A stretch of DNA of 24,524 nt from Oscillospiraceae bacterium. Lineage in GTDB: Bacteria > Bacillota_A > Clostridia > Oscillospirales > Ruminococcaceae. Shown here piece after piece: positions 6,407-12,149 of this stretch. Location: positions 1-24,524 of the forward strand of contig JAFWUX010000226.1 in the NCBI GenBank assembly GCA_017523995.1. Direction: 5' to 3'. The position numbers and the translations under genes were made by a program. Under the pieces are notes generated by a model, which had not been told where the DNA came from, searched no databases, and was given only the letters and a program-made list of their open reading frames with translations. The first letter of the stretch is position 1, and every line of letters starts with the position of its first letter.

Positions 6407-6916
6407 ATGAACCTGTCAAGAACGATTTTAGACGGTATCGTCCTGAGTATCCTGTTCAATGCGGTTGTCGGACTGTTTTTCTTTGTTGTTCCGCAGGCTT
6501 ATGCGATGATGTTCCCGAAAGGACTCAAAGAAGCCGCAAAGCCGTATGTCACACGAAAAGAACTCCGTGTCATGCACCTTGTTCTGTATCCGCTGTATCT
6601 GCTGATGTTCCTCTATATGGCGGTCAGCGCACACCTTGCAGGGGTCAGCGGCTTTTGGAGTTTCTTCTGGACGGGATACATTGAAATGATGTTCGTCAGC
6701 GTCAGCGATTTCATTCTGCTGGATGTTCTCGCTCGTATCTATGTCAAGGACAAGGGACTGATAAAGGGTACAGAGAATCATCCCGGCTGGGAATGGAAGG
6801 AGTGGAAGAAGCTCGCCATACCGGAACACGGCATCTTCTGGACATTCCTGTTCTGTCCGCTGACTGGGTTGATTGTTGCGTGGATTGGTGCGCTGCTTTC
6901 AAACCGAATACAATAA
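6407..6916 (+). CDS. Four-helix membrane protein, unknown
   Basis: 169 aa with four hydrophobic segments (residues ~10-34, 54-80, 85-110 and 140-165). The loop before the last helix has NHPGWEWKEWKKLAIPEHG, a conserved-looking signature whose family I know only as uncharacterised clostridial membrane proteins. TAGGAGG stands 5 nt before the ATG, and the gap to the previous gene is 9 nt. Function unknown. Confidence 0.75.
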   Translation: MNLSRTILDGIVLSILFNAVVGLFFFVVPQAYAMMFPKGLKEAAKPYVTRKELRVMHLVLYPLYLLMFLYMAVSAHLAGVSGFWSFFWTGYIEMMFVSVSDFILLDVLARIYVKDKGLIKGTENHPGWEWKEWKKLAIPEHGIFWTFLFCPLTGLIVAWIGALLSNRIQ

Positions 6917-6929
6917 TGGAAGTGATAGC

Positions 6930-7691
6930 ATGAAATATTTTGAATGGGGAAAACAGCACGAAAAGACGATTATGCTGCTGCCCGGAACCTGCTGCAATGT
7001 GAAGTCCAATTTTTCGCAGGTCATACCGCTGCTTGCAAAGCATTATCGTGTGATCGGCGTGGATTATGACGGGTTTGACGGCAAAGGAACCGAGTTTTCG
7101 GATATGTTGACAATCACACGAAAAATCGAACGTTTCATTGCCAAAAAGCTGAACGGAAGTGTGCATATCGTTTACGGTTCATCGCTCGGCGGCAGTTTTG
7201 TCGGACTGCTTGTGCAGAGAAACAGGATACACATTGACCATGCAGTCATCGGCAGTTCTGACTTCGACCAGCGCGGAACAGTCAGCGCATGGCTGCAAAC
7301 ACAGCTTCTCGGCGGCGCATTTTATAAGATGCTCCGAAAAGGACAAATGCCGCAGTGGATGCTTAAATTATCCGAAAAGAAAATGGGTAAGGAAGCGACG
7401 CAGAAATACGCTGCAATGATAAGCAGCATTTCCGATGCGATGCAGACCGTATCCAAGAAAAGCATGAAGCAGCAGTTCTATTCCGACCTTGTAACACCGC
7501 TTGGAGAGCAGATCAAGGCAGACGGGACGGCAGTGCATATCTTTTATGCGCTGCAAATGGGTGAAAAATACCGTGACCGCTATCTGCTGCATTTTGCTGA
7601 TCCTGACATCATCGAACAGGATTACGGGCATGAGGAATTGCTGTTCTTTTATCCCGAAGAATGGGTAAAGGAGATCAGAAAGTGCTGTTAG
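6930..7691 (+). CDS. Alpha/beta hydrolase
   Basis: 253 aa with the alpha/beta-hydrolase layout: an oxyanion-region strand MLLPGTCCN, VIGVDYDGFDGKG, and the nucleophile elbow G-S-S-L-G (83-87, Ser85). The likely catalytic histidine is H234 in DYGHEE; the acid may be one of the aspartates just before it (ADPDIIEQD). Between them is a basic, helical cap. The substrate cannot be told; esterase or lipase activity is likely. ATG 6930 follows GGAAG and lies 13 nt after the previous stop; an upstream in-frame ATG at 6873 lies inside the previous gene and was rejected. Confidence 0.8.
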   Translation: MKYFEWGKQHEKTIMLLPGTCCNVKSNFSQVIPLLAKHYRVIGVDYDGFDGKGTEFSDMLTITRKIERFIAKKLNGSVHIVYGSSLGGSFVGLLVQRNRIHIDHAVIGSSDFDQRGTVSAWLQTQLLGGAFYKMLRKGQMPQWMLKLSEKKMGKEATQKYAAMISSISDAMQTVSKKSMKQQFYSDLVTPLGEQIKADGTAVHIFYALQMGEKYRDRYLLHFADPDIIEQDYGHEELLFFYPEEWVKEIRKCC

Positions 7692-7704
7692 GAAGGGGTG
7701 CATC

Positions 7705-8487
7705 ATGCCCAAAGAAGTAATCAGCGGTCTGCTGCTGCCTTTTCTCGGTACATCACTTGGTGCAGCCTGCGTGTTTTTCATGAAGCAAGACCTGAGCAGA
7801 GGTGTTCATCGGGCATTGACAGGCTTTGCGGCAGGCGTAATGACAGCCGCTTCGATCTGGAGTCTTATCATTCCCGCAATAGATCTCTCAGAGAATATGG
7901 GAAAGCTCGCTTTTCTGCCTGCGGTGATTGGCTTTTGGTGCGGTGTTCTGTTCCTTTTGCTGCTTGACAGCCTGATACCGCATTTGCACATGAACGCTGA
8001 AAAAGCTGAGGGCTTACCGTCAAAGCTGGCACGGACAACGATGATGGTGCTTGCGGTCACGCTCCATAATATCCCCGAAGGCATGGCGGTCGGTATCGTA
8101 TACGCAGGCTTTCTGACCGGTTCTGCAAATATGACCGCAGGCGGCGCACTGGCTCTGGCGCTTGGCATTGCAATACAGAATTTTCCGGAAGGCGCGATCA
8201 TTTCCATGCCGCTTCACGCAGAAGGGAAAAGCAAAGAAAAGGCATTTGCCGGCGGTGTGCTGTCAGGTGCAGTCGAACCTGTCGGCGCACTGCTCACGAT
8301 ACTGTTTGCAAGCCGGTTGCTGCCGGTTATGCCGTATCTGCTGAGTTTTGCCGCCGGTGCAATGATCTATGTCGTAGTGGAAGAACTGATACCTGAAATG
8401 TCAGAGGGCGAGCATTCCAACATCGGTGTCATTTTGTTTTCTGTCGGCTTTACGCTGATGATGATATTGGATGTTGCGCTGGGATAG
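7705..8487 (+). CDS. ZIP-family divalent metal transporter
   Basis: 260 aa with eight predicted membrane helices. The two metal-site helices carry HNIPEG (121-126) and QNFPEG (158-163), the hallmarks of ZIP transporters of the ZupT/GufA type, which bring Zn2+ and other divalent ions into the cytosol. A further acidic pair lies in VVVEELIPE near residue 226. The variable loop after helix 3 has HLHMNAEKAEG, a small histidine cluster as usual in ZIPs. GGAAGGGG precedes the ATG. It is the fifth gene of the operon, 13 nt after the hydrolase. Confidence 0.9.
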   Translation: MPKEVISGLLLPFLGTSLGAACVFFMKQDLSRGVHRALTGFAAGVMTAASIWSLIIPAIDLSENMGKLAFLPAVIGFWCGVLFLLLLDSLIPHLHMNAEKAEGLPSKLARTTMMVLAVTLHNIPEGMAVGIVYAGFLTGSANMTAGGALALALGIAIQNFPEGAIISMPLHAEGKSKEKAFAGGVLSGAVEPVGALLTILFASRLLPVMPYLLSFAAGAMIYVVVEELIPEMSEGEHSNIGVILFSVGFTLMMILDVALG

Positions 8488-8497
8488 GAGAGATACA

Positions 8498-8974
8498 ATG
8501 AAGAAAAAGGAGCATTTACCGCTGTTCGGTGTCGGACCGATCTATGTTTACACCATTGCGATGATTACGCTGATCGCTTTTCTTTGCAGAAATCTGTCCG
8601 TATTTGAAGCAGGAAGGCTCTCAAATATCAAAGCAATACTGATAATACTCGGAAGCGTCCTTGTCGTGATCGGAGCAGTTATGTGGATCATGGCGGTGAT
8701 CGTATCAAAACTCGATGACAATATCAAGAAGAATCATCTTGTAACGACCGGTATTTACGCTTGGGTGCGGAATCCGATCTATTCAGCTTGTATGTTTGCC
8801 TGCACGGGCTTTATTCTGATGATCGGAAATGCGTTCTTCTTTGTCCTTTCCTTTGTTTTCTGGCTTTTCATGACGGTTCTGATGAAGCATACAGAAGAAA
8901 AATGGCTGCGTGAACTTTACGGTCAGGAGTATGAGGATTACTGCAAGCGTGTCAATCGGTATTCAGAGCTTTGA
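8498..8974 (+). CDS. Isoprenylcysteine carboxyl methyltransferase-like membrane protein
   Basis: 158 aa, four to five membrane helices. The C-terminal half has the ICMT/phospholipid-methyltransferase signature: LVTTGIYAWVRNPIYSA, then HTEEKWLRELYGQEYEDYC, whose glutamates and R-N-P-x-Y bind S-adenosylmethionine in this family. The bacterial substrate is unknown. ATG 8498 has GGAG 8 nt before it and is 10 nt after the ZIP stop. The end is odd: family members usually continue past K-R-V-N-R with a hydrophobic tail, while this one ends RYSEL where the next gene begins, suggesting its 3' end was replaced. Confidence 0.82.
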   Translation: MKKKEHLPLFGVGPIYVYTIAMITLIAFLCRNLSVFEAGRLSNIKAILIILGSVLVVIGAVMWIMAVIVSKLDDNIKKNHLVTTGIYAWVRNPIYSACMFACTGFILMIGNAFFFVLSFVFWLFMTVLMKHTEEKWLRELYGQEYEDYCKRVNRYSEL

Positions 8975-10514
8975 GAAGTTGCGGGAGTTTCAGGCCGTTT
9001 ATGTCGATAAAACAGAATATGTATATAAACTCGTCCATGAACTGATGCCATTTTTTCTGATCCGTCCCAGACGGTTCGGAAAAAGCCTGCTTCTTTCAAC
9101 ACTTCGTGCATACTGGGAAGGAAAGAAGGAGCTCTTCACAGGGCTTGCGATTGAGCAGCTGGAAGCAGATAACCCGGAAGCATGGCAGCCATACCCTGTT
9201 TTCTATTTTGATCTGAACGGAACGGACTATACCAAAGTGAATGCGCTGGAGAGCACACTGTCTGCTCACCTGAGTAAATGGGAAACGCAATTCAGCTGTG
9301 AAGCTGAGAACAAATCGCCGGAAGAGCGCTTTGCGAATCTGCTGATGAAGGCGCATCAGCAAACCGGACGGCGCTGTGTTGTTCTGGTCGATGAATACGA
9401 CAAGCCGCTGCTTGATCTGATTGACTATCCTGATCTCGAAGAGCATAACAAAGCAGTATTCAAGGGATTCTTCGGCAATCTGAAAAGCTGCGACGAGCAT
9501 CTCCGGTTTGTGTTCATCACCGGTGTAACGAAATTTCATAAGGTCAGCATTTTCAGTGATCTGAACCAGTTGTGTGATATTTCACTGTCCAAAGAGTATT
9601 CCGGTATCTGCGGAATCACGGATGACGAAATGCAGAGCTACTTTCCGTATGAGATCGAAAACCTAGCAAATGAACAGGATATTCCTGTTGCGGAATGTCT
9701 GACACGGCTAAAGCAGACGTATGACGGCTATCGCTTTCATGAAAAAGGCGAAAATGCGTATAATCCGTACAGCTTGCTGAAAGCATTTTTCGCCAAAGCG
9801 TTTGATTCATACTGGTTTGAGACGGGTACGCCGACATTCCTTCTGAAGCAGCTGAAAGCAATGGACTTTAATGTCCGCAGTTTCAGCAACAAAACCCTGT
9901 ACGCAAGTGCAAGTATGCTGAAAGACTACAACGCAGACAATCCTGATCCGATCCCGCTTTTGTATCAGACCGGCTATCTGACGATTGCCGACTACGATCC
10001 TGCGGCGCGTGAATATACGCTTGCATTTCCAAACAACGAGGTCAAGTACGGCTTTCTCGAAAGCCTGATGCCGGAATATGTGTCCGACTGCGGTTCTGGT
10101 TCCGGAATAGATGTGTTCACGCTCAGACGGTATATCAGCCGCGGCGATCTGGAAAGCATCCGGAATGTCCTGACAGCACTTTTTGCAAGAATCACCTACA
10201 CCACAAAGGATACTCCGTTTGAGCATTATTTTCAGACTGTCATCTATCTTGTGTTCACACTGCTCGGACAGTTCGCAGAATGCGAGATGCACACCTTTAC
10301 GGGGCGGATCGACTGCAAGGTCGAAACAGATCAATTCATCTATCTGTTTGAGTTCAAGCGTGATGAGACCGCAGAGAATGCCCTGAAACAGATCGAGGAT
10401 AAAAGCTATGCGCTCCCCTTTGCAGCAGATAACAGAAAGCTGCTGAAAATCGGCGTATCCTTTGATTCGGAAAAGCGGATGTTGGCAGACCGGAAAGTAG
10501 TTGAAGCATCATAA
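8949..10514 (+). CDS. AAA-ATPase / PD-(D/E)XK nuclease family protein
   Basis: 521 aa from GTG 8949. The family is the AAA-ATPase-like (PF09820) plus PD-(D/E)XK (PF08011) proteins common in Clostridia and Bacteroides. Seen here: IGIQSFEKLRE at the start, YVDKT, a Walker A variant RPRRFGKS (39-46), Walker B VVLVDEYD, FITGVTKF, TYDGY, and a C-terminal nuclease core GRIDCKVE then LFEFKRD. The cellular role is not established; mobile-element or defence links have been proposed. The GTG start fits the usual family N-terminus and has GAGGAT about 10 nt upstream. It overlaps the methyltransferase gene by 26 nt, unlike a normal operon junction. Confidence 0.87.
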   Translation: MSIGIQSFEKLREFQAVYVDKTEYVYKLVHELMPFFLIRPRRFGKSLLLSTLRAYWEGKKELFTGLAIEQLEADNPEAWQPYPVFYFDLNGTDYTKVNALESTLSAHLSKWETQFSCEAENKSPEERFANLLMKAHQQTGRRCVVLVDEYDKPLLDLIDYPDLEEHNKAVFKGFFGNLKSCDEHLRFVFITGVTKFHKVSIFSDLNQLCDISLSKEYSGICGITDDEMQSYFPYEIENLANEQDIPVAECLTRLKQTYDGYRFHEKGENAYNPYSLLKAFFAKAFDSYWFETGTPTFLLKQLKAMDFNVRSFSNKTLYASASMLKDYNADNPDPIPLLYQTGYLTIADYDPAAREYTLAFPNNEVKYGFLESLMPEYVSDCGSGSGIDVFTLRRYISRGDLESIRNVLTALFARITYTTKDTPFEHYFQTVIYLVFTLLGQFAECEMHTFTGRIDCKVETDQFIYLFEFKRDETAENALKQIEDKSYALPFAADNRKLLKIGVSFDSEKRMLADRKVVEAS

Positions 10515-10535
10515 TCACGATATCGCTGTAAAAAT

Positions 10536-10562
10536 CGCCGCCTGATTCCATGTCAGGCGGCG
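10536..10562 (+). terminator. Terminator after the AAA/nuclease gene
   Basis: A perfect 10-bp stem CGCCGCCTGA/TCAGGCGGCG (10536-10545 with 10553-10562) and a 7-nt loop, followed by GTTGCTTCATTTCC. The T-tract is interrupted but the stem is strong; it lies 22 nt after the stop. Confidence 0.7.
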
Positions 10563-10689
10563 GTTGCTTCATTTCCCCTTGTTGCTATGAAAGACGTACC
10601 ATAACAGCACGCAAACCTCGCTGCGCCAAAATATCTCTGCGTTCAATAGCCTTGAAAAATTCATTCATTTCGGTGTATACGCCGGCGCG

Positions 10690-10738
10690 TGAGAGCCACC
10701 TTACCGCTGTTTGAGAGCCCCCCTGCCGGAGTTGAGAG
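10690..10738 (+). repeat. Three TGAGAG motifs at 21-22 bp spacing
   Basis: TGAGAG occurs at 10690-10695, 10712-10717 and 10733-10738, the first two as TGAGAGCC followed by C-rich sequence. The spacing of 22 and 21 bp is two helical turns, as for arrays of protein-binding sites. Several IS21-type elements have repeated internal sites near their ends; this resemblance is only inference. Confidence 0.45.
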
Positions 10739-10800
10739 ACACTTGACGAATTGCCGGCACCAGAATCGCACTCTGCCGGAGTAAAACCGCACTTGAGCGG

Positions 10801-10840
10801 AACCGGCAAGGCGTCATTCGCCTTGTCGGTTGCATTTTAA
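10801..10840 (+). terminator. 13-bp hairpin upstream of the helicase cassette
   Basis: AACCGGCAAGGCG (10801-10813) pairs with CGCCTTGTCGGTT (10819-10831) with one G-U pair and a 5-nt loop, followed by GCATTTTAAAG. It insulates the cassette beginning at the promoter 10871. Confidence 0.65.
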
Positions 10841-10870
10841 AGAAAAATGGTAAAAGGCGATAAAAATCAC

Positions 10871-10899
10871 TTGAAATATTAGAAAGAATGTGTTATAAT
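10871..10899 (+). promoter_or_regulatory. Sigma-A promoter of the HTH-like gene
   Basis: TTGAAA (10871-10876), 17-nt spacer, TATAAT (10894-10899), about 55 nt upstream of the ATG at 10954. Confidence 0.8.
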
Positions 10900-10953
10900 T
10901 AAACCATATACATGCACCGACCCATTGTTCCAATGAAAAAGGAGGTTTATAAT

Positions 10954-11418
10954 ATGGTAACGAAAGAAGAAATGAAGAACGTGATTGCCAATGCGGAGAA
11001 GGCACAGGAAAAGCCCGTTTTCAGCGTCACGCCGGAGGAAATGCGGCAGTTCAAGAAAAATGCATACGAACTGCCAGATCTGATTATGAATAAAAAACGC
11101 CAAAACGATAAGAAATGCGGCATTACGTGGACTGCAGGCTTCGGGATAATTGAGGAAATGTGTCAAATCAGCGAAACAAATATGAAGAGGACAATTAACG
11201 GTACAATCCGCGTGACACGAACTTTCCTTTATAAATTCACAATCGGACTGCATATGTCTCTCGATGAAGCCAACGAATTATTCGCACTCTGCGGCGGGCC
11301 GCTGCGCGAAACGGATCCTGCCGATTATATCTGCATCAACTATCTGGAAACGAAGGATGACATTCACAAGTTTATTGAGCAGTATGAGCAATACGTCGGT
11401 AAAAAGCTGACCAGATGA
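10954..11418 (+). CDS. Small helix-turn-helix-like protein
   Basis: 154 aa. A charged N-terminal region (residues 1-45) is followed by a segment resembling an XRE-type helix-turn-helix: ITWTAGFGIIEEMCQISETN, then NGTIRVTRTFLYKF and GLHMSLDEANELFALCGG. The pattern L-x-x-S-x-x-E-A-N-x-L-F with a C-terminal D-I-x-x-F-I helix is common in clostridial XRE-like accessory proteins. AAGGAGG lies about 7 nt before the ATG; an earlier in-frame ATG at 10912 is close to the transcription start and was rejected. It precedes the base-reader-like and helicase-protease genes and may regulate them or form part of the complex. Confidence 0.68.
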   Translation: MVTKEEMKNVIANAEKAQEKPVFSVTPEEMRQFKKNAYELPDLIMNKKRQNDKKCGITWTAGFGIIEEMCQISETNMKRTINGTIRVTRTFLYKFTIGLHMSLDEANELFALCGGPLRETDPADYICINYLETKDDIHKFIEQYEQYVGKKLTR

Positions 11419-11421
11419 AAG

Positions 11422-11465
11422 GTGCAAACTTTGCCCTTGCACTTCCCGATCTTGTGTGATATGAT
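11422..11465 (+). promoter_or_regulatory. Promoter of the reader-helicase pair with a GTGCAA/TTGCAC dyad
   Basis: TTGCAC (11437-11442), 17-nt spacer, TATGAT (11460-11465). The -35 is also the right half of an inverted repeat GTGCAA (11422-11427) and TTGCAC, 9 nt apart, right after the stop of the HTH-like gene. A regulator bound there would block RNA polymerase. Which protein binds is unknown. Confidence 0.55.
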
Positions 11466-11499
11466 GAAATCATAAAATACAACACAGGAGGTAATCCTT

Positions 11500-12135
11500 A
11501 TGAAACCGATTATTTTTGCAAGAGTAGCCGACATGAAGCTCTATAAGGGAATCACGGAGACCGATCGTCCAGTCAACGGCGGGGCATATGTCAGGGAGAC
11601 GAATGATGCGCATGAATGCTTCAATTTTTATCCGGTTCTGCTGAATGAAGATACGGAGCATGAATACTGCCTTGGCTTTACCCAGCTGCTCGGCGGGCAG
11701 AATCCGCAGCTTCATATTGAGCGCATTGTCGGCTGCGAAGCCATGAAGAACGAACCGGAAGTACATGATGTGATTGTCGTATTCTGTTCCAAGGCACAGA
11801 ACAGCAAGTCCATGAGAGTCGTCGGATTCTACAAACACGCAACAGTCTACCGCGATTATCAGCAGTGTACGTTCCCGTGCGCGGACGGATATGAAGATGT
11901 CCAGTACTACTGCTTTCTCGCGGAAAAGAAGGACTGCGTTCTGCTTCCGTACGGAAAGCGCTTCACAGACGGTTCCTGGTTTGTCCCGACAAGCGGAAAA
12001 ATGGGCTGTTCCTTCGGATACGGTCACTCCAACATCTGGTTTGCAGGCAGCAATACCGAGAACGAAGATGAGATCCGCTATGTGAATAAGATGATCGAAA
12101 GCATCGAAAACTACAGCGGCGAGAACATGATCTGA
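11500..12135 (+). CDS. Putative PUA/EVE-like beta-barrel protein (modified-base or RNA reader type)
   Basis: 211 aa, no membrane segment. The order of motifs, KPIIFARVADMKLYKGI, PVNGGAYV, CLGF, LHIERIVGCE, VHDVIVVFCSKAQNSK, then VVGFYKHATVYRDY, resembles an N-terminal domain I associate with clostridial HNH/restriction-like proteins. The strand pattern with VIVVFC and VVGFYKHATVYR recalls PUA-superfamily readers (EVE, YTH, ASCH), which bind modified bases through an aromatic cage; here there are many Y, W and F. I found no catalytic motif. CAGGAGG precedes the ATG. It ends 14 nt before the helicase-protease gene, so the two are translated from one message. Confidence 0.6.
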   Translation: MKPIIFARVADMKLYKGITETDRPVNGGAYVRETNDAHECFNFYPVLLNEDTEHEYCLGFTQLLGGQNPQLHIERIVGCEAMKNEPEVHDVIVVFCSKAQNSKSMRVVGFYKHATVYRDYQQCTFPCADGYEDVQYYCFLAEKKDCVLLPYGKRFTDGSWFVPTSGKMGCSFGYGHSNIWFAGSNTENEDEIRYVNKMIESIENYSGENMI

Positions 12136-12149
12136 AAGGAGGGACTGTG

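Larger units (their letters stand above)
10563..10870. other. Non-coding stretch with repeat sites and a hairpin
   Basis: About 300 nt without a convincing gene. A 74-codon minus-strand reading (10585-10809) has no ribosome site and an unnatural composition. The second half holds regularly spaced TGAGAG motifs (10690-10738), two copies of CTGCCGGAGT (about 10723-10732 and 10772-10781) and the hairpin at 10801-10831. It may be the degraded end of a transposable element. Confidence 0.45.

Noticed and set aside
10585..10809. 74-codon minus-strand open frame
   Set aside because: It has no ribosome site, lies over repeats and a hairpin, and shows no recognisable domain.
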